DNA of 64,000 nucleotides. Source: Elymus sibiricus. Lineage: Eukaryota > Streptophyta > Magnoliopsida > Poales > Poaceae. Below the pieces are notes generated by a model. It saw nothing but the letters and a program-made list of their open reading frames with translations, was not told the origin of the DNA and did not search any database. The translations under genes were made by a program, and so were the position numbers. The stretch is taken from NCBI GenBank assembly GCA_039707655.1, contig CM077671.1:242521095-242585094 (forward strand). Reading direction: 5' to 3'. Every line of letters begins with the position of its first letter. Position 1 is the first letter of the stretch. Below, one piece after another: positions 44,499-55,983 of the stretch.

Positions 44499-45558
44499 TG
44501 TAACACCCTGGATTTTGCCCATTTCTTTTTCTTTTGATTTTGGTCTGGTTTTGCTTTTCTGTGGCTTGGTAGTCTTGGAACCTGGAGGGATCACCCTTGA
44601 TTCTCTTCCCTAGTGGCTGGCCAACCTCTAAACCATCCCAAGACCTTGCCATTTCCATCTTGAACCAATCCCAATAATCTTTTTCTTGGGAATATTCCTT
44701 TTCTATTAAAGGAATAACCCTGTCTGCCTTGGGTTGTGAAGCAACCCACATCTCCATCATTCAAAAAATTCCCAAATAATTCTCATAAATTGTTGGGGTC
44801 ATATCTTCCTCAAATATGTCAAAAACTATCCTTGCCATGTTCAAAAATATTTCACAAATATTCCTTTTCTGATTCTGCCCTAGTTGTCAAGTTGTGAAGC
44901 AAGTACTCTTTATATTTTCTTGCTTGCTCTCAAACTTTTTGGGCACTCTTTCCTATCCATATCATTGCCACATGACAAAATTTAACTCAATTTGGATAGT
45001 AAATATTTCTTGGCAAATTTCCAAAGTTTCTGATCCAGAGGAAGCTTTGTAAAGCAAGTGCTAGCTAAGAGTATGCAAATGAGTTGAAACTTTGCAGTCA
45101 TCTTCATATGCTCAAATCATGACTCTCCACAAAATTTGAGCATCATATATTCAACTATGTGACCACAGCATCAAATCTTTGTTTCTGGTCATTATTTTAG
45201 ATTGTGAAGCAACTATATTTTAAGTTGCTCCATAATTTCTGAAATTTTACCAGGACATTCTCTTACCCATATAACCTATATTCACAAAATTTGGGTTTAT
45301 TCTATCTAGCTATTTTCCCTCAAGAATTTTCCTAAGATTCTGTCCACCATGATGCTGTGTGAAGGAAGTACCATTTTGGTTTATCAAAATGGTATGAAAC
45401 TTATACAGCATCTTCATATGCCTAAATAACTCATCTCCTCAAAATTACAGATCCATCCAAGTAAGTATGTGAGTGCCACATCCAGATTTGCTTTCTGGAC
45501 CAGATTGGCCAGTTGCAAAACAACTATGTTAAATCTTGATTCATTTCTTCTCAAACTT

Positions 45559-47831
45559 CCCAGGATTGTAGTCCTTCCTACCCTAAACCTCCCAGACATC
45601 TTATTTGGTTCCTATCACCTTCCTGTGGATCACAGTAATGTGACCAAGTTTGCTATAGCAAACTTGCAGTGACCTTTGCCATCACACCAGTTATCCATTT
45701 GCTGATCTCTCACTTCCAGGCTACCTTGGGGAGCAAGGACTACACCCCAGACAAGGTGTGCCAGCCTCTCTTGTCCCCTCCAAGCCAGTGCATGCGGTGA
45801 CCATGCGTTTGGCATGCTGTGTGCGCACTCTGGCAGTTGGGACCCTCGGTCTCGTCCGTTTCCTCGCTCCCTCGACATCTAGCCATGTCCAGCAGCTTCC
45901 CCTTGTCGTCTCCTTCCTTCTGGACCCCTCTCCCCTTCCAGCGTCTTCCTCGCCGCGCCGCGACGAGCTCCGCCCGTGTTCTGCCCGTGACCTCCATTGT
46001 CGTCTTTCCCCTCGAGCTCTCCCGAGCCTCCCTGGCCTTCCCCGAGACCCCTCCAATCCTCTGAGAAGCTCCTCGACGCCGCTTGCGGCCAGCCACGACC
46101 TCCCCTCGCTCTAGTGCCCGGCTAGGATCGCCACGGCGGCGTCCTTATCCGTCGCCCTTGGCCGGCTATAAAAGTCGCGGACGAGCCCCTGCCCGGGCAT
46201 CCCCGAGCTTCTCCTCCCCCTCCTCTCTCCCCTAGATCCCTCGCCTGGCCATTTCCCTCTCCGGAGCCCCCCAATCGCCGCCATGGCCGCCGGCGAACCC
46301 CCTCTAAAATTAACCCGAGGCCGAGCCCCCCCTCCACCTCCTTCCACCACCATAAGTAGCCCTCTCGCCGGCGAACCTTCCCCACCCCTCAGCTTGCCAT
46401 CGGAGCCCCTGTGGCCGCCGCCCCCTAGGCTGGCCGCCGCCCCCTAGGCCGGCCGCCGCCTCCCTTTGCTCTCTGTTAATCTCGAGCCGCGGCCGCTCAG
46501 CTCGTCCCCGGCGTGCGTGCGGTAGCTGAATGGAGGCGGCGTCTCTCCCCGATCCCGCCGATGCCCTCCCCTTGGCCGGAGATGACCAGAGCCGGCCGGG
46601 CCATCGCCGGTGGTGCTCTGCCTCGCCTCGCTCCTGTCCCCGATCGGTAGGTTAAAGGAGGCGGGAGGAGAGAGAGGGTCAACGCGGGCCCCATCGGTCA
46701 GCGGCAGAGGCCGGGACCCGCCCCGCCACGTTGGATTAAGTGGAGGCGCCCGGCGTGGAGTTCTCCTCCCTACTTCAAAAGCGTATTCTTCTAAATACGC
46801 TTTCTGTTTTATCAGCCAGGGGCCGGTTTGTGAAAATCTTTTTACAGATGGGTCCTTGGTGTTCAAACGTCCATTTCTTCGCGATCCTAACCCCGATCAA
46901 GGTGATTCCAAAGCCCACGTCTTCGTCTCGTCGATCCCGTCATGCTGGTATCATTTTCACTATGTGCTCACACAGTGAAAATGACCAGTTTGCCCTTGCC
47001 GTAAACAGCCCCCCTCCGAGAGAGAACTGTTTCCGGCAACTCCTTCCGCGACTTTTCCGCACTTCTTTCCGGTGGATCCCTCATCCCAGGCAAGCCAGGA
47101 CACCCATTCCATGAAGCATTTCAATAGCATTACATATTTGATTGAATTACTTGCATTACTTTGCCATGTGATAATTCATAGTAATTAATTTAAATGCTTA
47201 GTTGCTGCAATATTAAGTATTGTGATAAACCACTATGTTTGCCAAGTGAACTTAGTGGGTTGATCTTGAGTCACCTGTCCGGGCTTATCCGTGCAACCAC
47301 ATTTGCCGGTATGGGACGACCTTGACTTGGTCTGGTCGCGTGCTCTTTTATTGGTACCACCAAAGAGGGAAGGTTATGCGCGCGTGCTACCCTGGCCCGG
47401 TAGGCGGCGATAACCTTGTGAGCCCAGTTGAGTTATTTGGATCCAGGTCCCCGTTTGGGACAGTTTGTTTGGCCACGACGGTGGCAGGTGTCATGAGGAC
47501 ACAGGTGTCATGGGGACACAGGGGCCACCCAGGGCAGGCCTCCAGGGGAGGATGAATGCCGGTGGTACGATGAAAGAGTCACGGGTCAGGCAGGTTTCGT
47601 TGAAGCAACGCTGGTCCACCCGAAGGGGATCACGAGGCCGGGTGCTTCATGGTGTGGGTAAAGTGCGCAACCTCTGCAGAGTGTAAAATCTATTCGAATA
47701 GCCGCGTCCACGGTATTGGACAGCCCGTCCAGACCTCACCAGGTGGTGAACCGTAATCTTGATAATAACAATGGATGAACTCGTCTTGTGATCGGAAGTA
47801 CTCAGTGAGAATTCCGAGGGTTGTGGGACAA
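45559..47831 (+). repeat. Tandem unit U1 in E 3' LTR
   Basis: 2273 bp, from CCCAGGATTGTAG to GGGACAA. It is 19 bp longer than the other units because CCCCTAGGCTGGCCGCCGC (46422-46440) is repeated at 46441-46459. It contains a TATA box at 46167-46173, the palindrome (46951-46984) and the conserved block (47653-47714). Confidence 0.92.
46167..46173 (+). promoter_or_regulatory. TATA box in unit U1
   Basis: GGCTATAAAAGTCGCGG, equivalent to 39053-39059 in the 5' LTR. Confidence 0.6.
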
Positions 47832-50085
47832 CCCAGGATTGTAGTCCTTCCTACCCTAAACCTCCCAGACATCTTATTTGGTTCCTATCACCTTCCTGTG
47901 GATCACAGTAATGTGGCCAAGTTTGCTATAGCAAACTTGCAGTGACCTTTGCCATCACACCAGTTATCCATTTGCTGATCTCTCACCTCCAGGCTACCTT
48001 GGGGAGCAAGGACTACACCCCAGACAAGGTGTGCCAGCCTCTCTTGTCCCCTCCAAGCCAGTGCATGCGGTGACCATGCGTTTGGCATGCTGTGTGCGCG
48101 CTCTGGCAGTTGGGACCCTCGGTCTCGTCCGTTTCCTCGCTCCCTCGACATCTAGCCATGTCCAGCAGCTTCCCCTTGTCGTCTCCTTCCTTCTGGACCC
48201 CTCTCCCCCTCCAGCGTCTTCCTCGCCGCGCCGCGACGAGCTCCGCCCGTGTTCTGCCCGTGACCTCCATTGTCGTCTTTCCCCTCGAGCTCTCCCGAGC
48301 CTCCCTGGCCTTCCCCGAGACCCCTCCAATCCTCTGAGAAGCTCCTCGACGCCGCTTGCGGCCAGCCACGACCTCCCCTCGCTCCAGTGCCCGGCTAGGA
48401 TCGCCACGGCGGCGTCCTTATCCGTCGCCCTCGGCCGGCTATAAAAGTCGCGGACGAGCCCCTGCCCGGGCATCCCCGAGCTTCTCCTCCCCCTCCTCTC
48501 TCCCCTAGATCCCTCGCCCGGCCATTTCCCTCTCCGGAGCCCCCCAATCGCCGCCATGGCCGCCGGCGAACCCCCTCTAAAATTCACCCGAGGCCGAGCC
48601 CCCCCTCCACCTCCTTCCACCACCATAAGTAGCCCTCTCGCCGGCGAACCTTCCCCACCCCTCAGCTTGCCGTCGGAGCCCCTGTGGCCGCCGCCCCCTA
48701 GGCCGGCCGCCGCCTCCCTTTGCTCTCTGTTAATCTCGAGCCGCGGCCGCTCAGCTCGTCCCCGGCGTGCGTGCGGTAGCTGAATGGAGGCGGCGTCTCT
48801 CCCCGATCCCGCCGATGCCCTCCCCTTGGCCGGAGGTGACCAGAGCCGGCCGGGCCATCGCCGGTGGTGCTCTGCCTCGCCTCGCTCCTGTCCCCGATCG
48901 GTAGGTTAAAGGAGGCGGGAGGAGAGAGAGGGTCAACGCGGGCCCCATCGGTCAGCGGTAGAGGCCGGGACCCGCCCCGCCACGTTGGATTAAGTGGAGG
49001 CGCCCGGCGTGGAGTTCTCCTCCCTACTTCAAAAGCGTATTCTTCTAAATACGCTTTCTGTTTTATCAGCCAGGGGCCGGTTTGTGAAAATCTTTTTACA
49101 GATGGGTCCTTGGTGTTCAAACGTCCATTTCTTCGCGATCCTAACCCCGATCAAGGTGATTCCAAAGCCCACGTCTTCGTCTCGTCGATCCCGTCATGCT
49201 GGTATCATTTTCACTATGTGCTCACACAGTGAAAATGACCAGTTTGCCCTTGCCGTAAACAGCCCCCCTCCGAGAGAGAACTGTTTCCGGCAACTCCTTC
49301 CGCGACTTTTCCGCACTTCTTTCCGGTGGATCCCTCATCCCAGGCAAGCCAGGACACCCATTCCATGAAGCATTTCAATAGCATTACATATTTGATTGAA
49401 TTACTTGCATTACTTTGCCATGTGATAATTCATAGTAATTAATTTAAATGCTTAGTTGCTGCCATATTAAGTATTGTGATAAACCACTATGTTTGCCAAG
49501 TGAACTTAGTGGGTTGATCTTGAGTCACCTGTCCGGGCTTATCCGTGCAACCACATTTGCCGGTATGGGACGACCTTGACTTGGTCTGGTCGCGTGCTCT
49601 TTTATTGGTACCACCAAAGAGGGAAGGTTATGCGCGCGTGCTACCCTGGCCCGGTAGGCGGCGATAACCTTGTGAGCCCAGTTGAGTTATTTGGATCCAG
49701 GTCCCCGTTTGGGACAGTTTGTTTGGCCACGACGGTGGCAGGTGTCATGAGGACACAGGTGTCATGGGGACACAGGGGCCACCCAGGGCAGGCCTCCGGG
49801 GGAGGATGAATGCCGGTGGTACGATGAAAGAGTCACGGGTCAGGCAGGTTTCGTTGAAGCAACGCTGGTCCACCCGAAGGGGATCACGAGGCCGGGTGCT
49901 TCATGGTGTGGGTAAAGTGCGCAACCTCTGCAGAGTGTAAAATCTATTCGAATAGCCGCGTCCACGGTATTGGACAGCCCGTCCAGACCTCACCAGGTGG
50001 TGAACCGTAATCTTGATAATAACAATGGATGAACTCGTCTTGTGATCGGAAGTACTCAGTGAGAATTCCGAGGGTTGTGGGACAA
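47832..50085 (+). repeat. Tandem unit U2 in E 3' LTR
   Basis: 2254 bp. The left half matches U3 (CACCTCCAGG, AAATTCACCC, CCGGAGGTGACC) and the right half matches U1 (CCCGATCAAGG, GGTCTGGTCGCG, GTGGTGAACCG, GAGAATTCCG). The unit is therefore a recombinant of its neighbours. The 75-codon frame at 48556-48783, 112 bp after the TATA box, has the same start (MAAGEPPLK) in U1 and U3 but no known domain. Confidence 0.92.
48440..48446 (+). promoter_or_regulatory. TATA box in unit U2
   Basis: GGCTATAAAAGTCGCGG, 2273 bp after the U1 box. Confidence 0.6.
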
Positions 50086-52338
50086 CCCAGGATTGTAGTC
50101 CTTCCTACCCTAAACCTCCCAGACATCTTATTTGGTTCCTATCACCTTCCTGTGGATCACAGTAATGTGGCCAAGTTTGCTATAGCAAACTTGCAGTGAC
50201 CTTTGCCATCACACCAGTTATCCATTTGCTGATCTCTCACCTCCAGGCTACCTTGGGGAGCAAGGACTACACCCCAGACAAGGTGTGCCAGCCTCTCTTG
50301 TCCCCTCCAAGCCAGTGCATGCGGTGACCATGCGTTTGGCATGCTGTGTGCGCGCTCTGGCAGTTGGGACCCTCGGTCTCGTCCGTTTCCTCGCTCCCTC
50401 GACATCTAGCCATGTCCAGCAGCTTCCCCTTGTCGTCTCCTTCCTTCTGGACCCCTCTCCCCCTCCAGCGTCTTCCTCGCCGCGCCGCGACGAGCTCCGC
50501 CCGTGTTCTGCCCGTGACCTCCATTGTCGTCTTTCCCCTCGAGCTCTCCCGAGCCTCCCTGGCCTTCCCCGAGACCCCTCCAATCCTCTGAGAAGCTCCT
50601 CGACGCCGCTTGCGGCCAGCCACGACCTCCCCTCGCTCCAGTGCCCGGCTAGGATCGCCACGGCGGCGTCCTTATCCGTCGCCCTCGGCCGGCTATAAAA
50701 GTCGCGGACGAGCCCCTGCCCGGGCATCCCCGAGCTTCTCCTCCCCCTCCTCTCTCCCCTAGATCCCTCGCCCGGCCATTTCCCTCTCCGGAGCCCCCCA
50801 ATCGCCGCCATGGCCGCCGGCGAACCCCCTCTAAAATTCACCCGAGGCCGAGCCCCCCCTCCACCTCCTTCCACCACCATAAGTAGCCCTCTCGCCGGCG
50901 AACCTTCCCCACCCCTCAGCTTGCCGTCGGAGCCCCTGTGGCCGCCGCCCCCTAGGCCGGCCGCCGCCTCCCTTTGCTCTCTGTTAATCTCGAGCCGCGG
51001 CCGCTCAGCTCGTCCCCGGCGTGCGTGCGGTAGCTGAATGGAGGCGGCGTGTCTCCCCGATCCCGCCGATGCCCTCCCCTTGGCCGGAGGTGACCAGAGC
51101 CGGCCGGGCCATTGCCGGTGGTGCTCTGCCTCGCCTCGCTCCTGTCCCCGATCGGTAGGTTAAAGGAGGCGGGAGGAGAGAGAGGGTCAACGCGGGCCCC
51201 ATCGGTCAGCGGCAGAGGCCGGGACCCGCCCCGCCACGTTGGATTAAGTGGAGGCGCCCGGCGTGGAGTTCTCCTCCCTACTTCAAAAGCGTATTCTTCT
51301 AAATACGGTTTCTGTTTTATCAGCCAGGGGCCGGTTTGTGAAAATCTTTTTACAGATGGGTCCTTGGTGTTCAAACGTCCATTTCTTCGCGATCCTAACC
51401 CCGATCGAGGTGATTCCAAAGCCCACGTCTTTGTCTCGTCGAGGCCGTCATGCTGGTATCATTTTCACTATGTGCTCACACAGTGAAAATGACCAGTTTG
51501 CCCTTGCCGTAAACGCCCCCCTCCGAGAGAGAACTGTTTGCGGCAACTCCTTCCGCGACTTTTCCGCACTTCTTTTCGGTGGATCCCTCATCCCAGGCAA
51601 GCCAGGACACCCATTCCATGAAGCATTTCAATAGCATTATATATTTGATTGAATTACTTGCATTACTTTGCCATGTGATAATTCATAGTAATTAATTTAA
51701 ATGCTTAGTTGCTGCCATATTAAGTATTGTGATAAACCACTATGTTTGCCAAGTGAACTTAGTGGGTTGATCTTGAGTCACCTGTCTGGGCTTATCCGTG
51801 CAACCACATTTGCCGGTATGGGATGGACTTGACTTGGTCTGATCGCGTGCTCTTTTATTGGTATCACCAAAGAGGGAAGGTTATGCGTGCATGCTACCCT
51901 GGCCCGGTAGGCGGCGATAACCTTGTGAGCCCAGTTGAGTTATTTGGATCCAGGTCCCCATTTGGGACAGTTTGTTTGGCCACGACGGTGGCAGGTGTCA
52001 TGAGGACACAGGTGTCATGTTGACACAGGGGCCACCCAGGGCAGGCCTCCGGGGGAGGATGAATGCCGGTGGTACGATGAAAGAGTCACGGGTCAGGCAG
52101 GTTTCGTTGAAGCAACGCTGGTCCACCAGAAGGGGATCACGAGGCCGGGTGCTTCATGGTGTGGGTAAAGTGCGCAACCTCTGTAGAGTGTAAAATCTAT
52201 TCGAATAGCCGCGTCCACGGTATTGGATTGACCGTCCAGACCTCACTAGGTGGTCAACCGTAATCTTGATAATAACAATGGATGAACTCGTCTTGTGATT
52301 GGAAGTACTCAGTGAGTTTTCCGAGGGTTGTGGGACAA
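50086..52338 (+). repeat. Tandem unit U3 in E 3' LTR
   Basis: 2253 bp. The right half carries the states seen in the 5' LTR (CCCGATCGAGG, GGTCTGATCGCG, GTGGTCAACCG), as expected if it is the original right part. The unit ends at CCCAG (52339-52343), which continues as AAGAGAGTAAG instead of GATTGTAG. Confidence 0.92.
50694..50700 (+). promoter_or_regulatory. TATA box in unit U3
   Basis: GGCTATAAAAGTCGCGG, 2254 bp after the U2 box. This gives three predicted start regions in a single LTR. Confidence 0.6.
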
Positions 52339-52826
52339 CCCAGAAGAGAGTAAGTTGATGATCGGTAATAGTAAGTAAACTACTTATGCATTTAATATGA
52401 TAATTGCCATGCTATTGTTTGCTGCATTGTGTGGTTGTCGTGAGCTTGCGAGTACATTCAAAGTACTCACCTGGCATATCATGCCAGTGTGCAGGTCCTG
52501 CCAGGTTTGCTTACTTGTCGTGGATGTCGAGTTTGCGAGCTAGGATGCGCGTTCCAGCCAGAGTCCCTGCGGAGTGGAGTCCATCACCGCAGTCGTTGTT
52601 CCGCTGCCGAGAGTTATTTCGCTTCCTCGGATTATCCCGCTGTTAGCCTAGAGCTACCCTGGGCAGGCGTAGTATTGCCGTACCGATGTAATCTATGTAC
52701 CCTTGTATCCTTATTCATAGTGATAAAGAGCCGATTTGTTCTATGCCAACAGTGCCGTATTCCAGAAGACTTGTTCCTGGGTTGGAATACGGGGCATTCC
52801 GGTCTCCTCTGAGCCGGGGTGCCACA

Positions 52827-52914
52827 TCCTATTTATGATTATTATATTGATGAAAGTGGGTTTGGAAGAGTGTCAACTCTAGGTTCTAATGATCCCACAA
52901 TTTTGGAGGGTGTT
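52827..52914 (+). pseudogene. Gypsy polyprotein remnant
   Basis: An 88-bp open stretch between E and D reads PIYDYYIDESGFGRVSTLG and then SNDPTILEGV. It looks like a piece of a Gypsy polyprotein of the group represented by A, B, C and G. It has no flanking element of its own and must be the sequence into which E or D inserted. Confidence 0.5.
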
Positions 52915-53850
52915 TGTCGGGGCAGGATGCACACGATCACCTATGGGACCAAGGGCCCCTTTGTGGTTCGGCAGGCGTGAGGTCAAGTTGCACAAAGAGC
53001 AGAGGTCATGGGACAGCACGACAATGGGACGCTCGTGTTTTTACCCAGGTTCGGGCCGCTGAGAAGCGTAAAACCCTACGCCTGTTTGGTGGATTGATCA
53101 GAGGAACACGAAGCACGCGCAGCGCTCAAACCCGGCAAGGCCGCCTTCGGGGGAGCTACTACGCGAGTACAAGTGTCCAAGGGTCCGAATCTTGAGCTAG
53201 GTTGCCTTGGGCCTCCTTTTATAGGACAAGGGGCAACCATAGTGGCAAAACAGACATTTATCTAGCGATTAGATAGCTAACCGTGCTATCGTACCTAACT
53301 CTGGCACTTAGGACAAAATGCCATAAATGCTAGCCTAGGTGGCGAGCGGGGGTGCATCCCTGGCTAGCTCTTACCACCACTTAGCTGGCTGTTGCTTAGT
53401 GTCTTGACACGCCTCTGGACGGGTGTCAACTGAGTGTAATCTACCTTCCGGTGCGTCGCCACGTGCTTAGCGAGAGCCACTTAGCCACCTGAGGGCTCGA
53501 CACCGCATCGATAACTAACTGGCATTGCGATGTGGTGGAGCGGTGGCTGGTCGGCTCGCGCTTGCCAGGGGATGGCTTGCCGGGTCTTCTGGAAGGTGCG
53601 CGCGCTTCGGTCCCCGGCAGGCACCGGGGACGTGGCTGGTGCGGTTCTGGCCTGTCTTGGGTTGTTGCGTTGATCTTGTGGCTGGTGCTGCTCCTGCCGG
53701 GGTCTTGGATGTTGGCTCCGTCTTCTTGATGCGCTCCTTGATCTTATGAAGAGCGGCTTCTCTGGTTTGGGCTGTTGCTGACGGGGTTCTGCTGCTACTG
53801 CCTATGCATAAGTCAGGGGCACTGGGTACCCCATTCCTAGTGCACCAACA
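52915..53850 (-). repeat. 3' LTR of D
   Basis: 936 bp. A minus-strand TATA box lies at 53217-53223. The CGGCCCGAACCTGGGTAAA word near the LTR end is common in grass Gypsy LTRs of this kind. A related LTR start is seen at 38301-38360. Confidence 0.88.
53217..53223 (-). promoter_or_regulatory. TATA box of D LTR
   Basis: CCTATAAAAGGAGGCCC on the minus strand, a strong TATA setting. Confidence 0.65.
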
Positions 53851-53863
53851 GGAGCCCCCACGT
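53851..53863 (-). other. Polypurine tract of D
   Basis: On the minus strand GACGTGGGGGCTCC directly precedes the LTR start TGTTGG. This shows that the LTR is the 3' one and sets the element's orientation. Confidence 0.8.
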
Positions 53864-54183
53864 CTGGCACAAACGTGCTTGCCCAGCGCCATTGGGTCAG
53901 GCCCAAAATTTATGCACAGGTGCGTAATATGAGGGAGTAACTGCCGATTTTTTAAGTCAGCACTTACTCGCTACATCAGGCTGTTTCCGCCACCCGCCGC
54001 ATGCATTGTGGGGATTTTGCGGTGGATGCGCATGGCCCACAGGCGTGGGAGTGGCAGAAACTGCAGCGCCTGGGATTGGAGTAATGGGGCGGTTATCTGT
54101 TCGCTCGTGATCGTGGGCAGTGGGATTGGTGGAGACGGGCGGCCGCCTTGGAGCGGAGGAGAGCCAGCCCCCGTGCCTTTCCC

Positions 54184-54190
54184 TATAAAT
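54184..54190 (+). promoter_or_regulatory. Plus-strand TATA box upstream of the B3-like ORF
   Basis: CCCTATAAATTAGGGGG lies 113 bp before the ATG at 54297. A CT-rich leader (CATCTCCTTCTCCTCCTC) lies between them. This is the layout of a plant promoter and 5' UTR, and it points away from the D LTR. Confidence 0.6.
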
Positions 54191-54296
54191 TAGGGGGTCA
54201 TAGCGGCGATGCTCATCCATCTCCTTCTCCTCCTCAATCTCAAGTCCACATTGCTTGCCCTTCTTCTCCGGTTTTCGAACCGTCCCTTCCCCCCTG

Positions 54297-54899
54297 ATGG
54301 CCAGGGGGAAGGGTCGGGCGAACGCTTCCGCCTCCGCAGGGTCTTCTTTCCGTGTCCATGCTCAGCCCCCGGCTTTGGTTGATGGCTTTGGACCGATAGC
54401 TGGCGAGAGGGGCCTTGGACGGGGGAACGGGCGGCGCGGCAGTCGTGCCAGGGGTCGCCTTGCGGGTGAGCTTGCCGCTGCGTCGCCCGCTGCTTCAGCT
54501 TTGGCGGAACGCCGCGCGGACGACACCGCGCCGGAGTTTGGAGTGGAGACACAGTGTTGTGGTCGATTGTGGCCTCTGTGCTCCTTCTTCAAGGCGACGG
54601 CGAAAGATCGCTCGTTCGGCCGCTGGTTGCGCATGAGCGATCGTAGCAACGGTTCTTGATGGGTCGCGGTAGAGTTCCCTGCCCATGGTGCTATGTATCA
54701 TGCACATGGGTGGGAGCCTTTTGCCTGCGTGCACTCCTTAAGGGCAGGGAGTCTTCTCTGCACCGGGCCGTCAGGGACGACCATGCTCTCTGTGAGGCTC
54801 CTCGGCTGCCGCGTCGAGAGTTCGGACGACGGCGGAGGTGCCTCCTCGAGCGGTGGCGGAGAGGAAGACGATGGCGGTCGGCGATCCACGACGCTTTAG
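54297..54899 (+). pseudogene. B3-domain-like ORF antisense to D pol
   Basis: One frame of 201 codons runs from MARGKGRANASASAGSS to a TAG at 54897-54899, with a single internal TGA at 54657-54659. After a Gly/Arg/Ala-rich front come FFKATAKDRSFGRWLRM and, after the stop, WVAVEF, then MYHAHGWEPFACVH, SLRAGSLL and TMLSVRLLG. An acidic Ser/Gly tail follows (ESSDDGGGASSSGGGEEDD). The order FFK - WxVEx - GWxxFAxxHxLxxGxLL - LSV is that of a plant B3 DNA-binding domain. The internal stop is one C-to-T change from Arg. It lies opposite to the integrase, with its own TATA box. The role of such ORFs in retrotransposons is unknown. A chance resemblance in GC-rich sequence is less likely because the motifs come in order in one frame. 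Confidence 0.65.
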
Positions 54900-55983
54900 G
54901 AGCGCAGATGACGGCTCCGACGAGTCGTGATTGCCGCCAGCACCATCATCACCAGCTGGGCTCCGGCAGCGCCACCATATGCACCTTCCCTCCACCTTCT
55001 TCCTCCTTGACGGCTTCGTCTGCCCTGCCTGAGCGCAGGGGCCTTCTGCTCCTCGGATGCGTCCATCTGGTCCCGACGGGGAGGCGCCGAATCCCAGCCA
55101 GGCGCTCCTTTTGCCCTCTTTTTCGGCCCCACCTAATTCCTAGGAGGAGAGGGACAAGAAAGGCATTACTGGGCACTTATCTTTTTATAAATCAAAAGGT
55201 GTATGCGTTTGCCAAGTTTCAGCTAATTATAATGTAACCTTTATCCATTTTGTACTAAAAATGAATGAAAGAATGCCATTTCTCTTCCTTAAGTACTGTC
55301 CTTTTCTTCCTTATTCGTACTGTGTCCGCACGTTTGTCCTTGCCGCGCGAAACTACTTGCCGGGTTAGTACTAACCGCGAGCGCCAAAAGGGTAGCGAGC
55401 CCCCGGCAGCAAGCTGGTATCGTCCCCCGGCAAGGCTCCCTGCCGGTATCATCGCGGCCCCCCAGAGCTGATGATCAACAGGAGCTGGGAGACGGCTCGT
55501 CCCGAAAAGGGTTTCCGTTGCGCGATGAACTTCGTGGCGCGCAGTCAAAAAGGAACAAGGAGGTGCTTCCTTAAGGGAGTAAATAGCACCGAACTTGGGA
55601 TACGCGATTAGACTTATCTTTTTCAGGCAGTATCCTTTTCCTGGAGTGCAACGAGCCACCATTCTTGTTCCTTTGCCCTTCTTCTTTCTTTTCTTGGCGG
55701 TAAACCATGTAAGGCAAGAGGCCTCTTCCCTCCGGAGAGAGAGAGCGGTAACAAGGATCACAGGCTCATCATGTACTCTATTAGATTTCTAAAACTTAAA
55801 AGCAATAACATTGCAACATAAGAAAATGCATAGTAAACATGCAGTTTGATGATATGATGCAATGCCTAGCTTTATTATTGTATGCATAGGGTCTGCGCCT
55901 GGCTTTGTACGAAGGGTTACATGCAACTGCGGCAAGGCTTGTACAAAAGGTGGCTGCCGGGGACTGAGCCCGGCAACCGCGCC
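54900..55983 (-). other. Spacer of D between pol and the B3-like ORF
   Basis: No recognised gene. The 168-codon frame at 55255-55761 (-) has no domain I know. The sequence after 55160 turns AT-rich (CTTTTTATAAATC, AATGAATGAAAG) and could serve as the 3' end for the plus-strand ORF. Confidence 0.5.

Larger units (their letters stand above)
38361..52826 (+). mobile_element. Long-LTR non-autonomous Gypsy element 'E'
   Basis: E has a 5' LTR lacking its first ~976 bp (38361-41185), a TGGTATCAGAGC PBS, and a 3.3-kb internal domain without recognisable gag or pol. A purine tract ending AAGGGAGGTAGG follows, then a 3' LTR (44499-52826) that starts TGTAACACCCTGG and ends CGGGGTGCCACA. The LTR ends, the CTCGAGGACGAG word before the PPT and the Met-tRNA PBS fit the Tekay/Del-type chromovirus group. 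With no enzymes it would be a LARD-like dependent element. The single-copy LTR would be about 3.8 kb. The 3' LTR is enlarged by tandem copies of a 2.25-kb unit. The left target duplication is lost with the LTR start. Confidence 0.85.
44499..52826 (+). repeat. 3' LTR of E, enlarged to 8.3 kb by tandem triplication
   Basis: The LTR starts TGTAACACCCTGG and ends GGGGTGCCACA. A unique left part (44499-45558) is followed by three tandem copies of a unit (45559-47831, 47832-50085, 50086-52338) and a unique right part to 52826. The 5' LTR has one copy, so the triplication most likely happened after insertion. Right of the LTR, 52827 begins unrelated coding remnant sequence. Confidence 0.88.

Noticed and set aside
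47994..50880. 210-codon minus-strand frames in the repeated LTR units (47994-48626, 50248-50880)
   Set aside because: They exist only because the GC-rich segment is open in several frames at once. The equivalent frame in the 5' LTR and U1 is shorter or broken. No domain, start context or codon pattern supports a gene.
54656..55237. 193-codon plus-strand frame overlapping the B3-like ORF
   Set aside because: The neighbouring frame carries the ordered B3 motifs. This one is Arg-rich shadow sequence.
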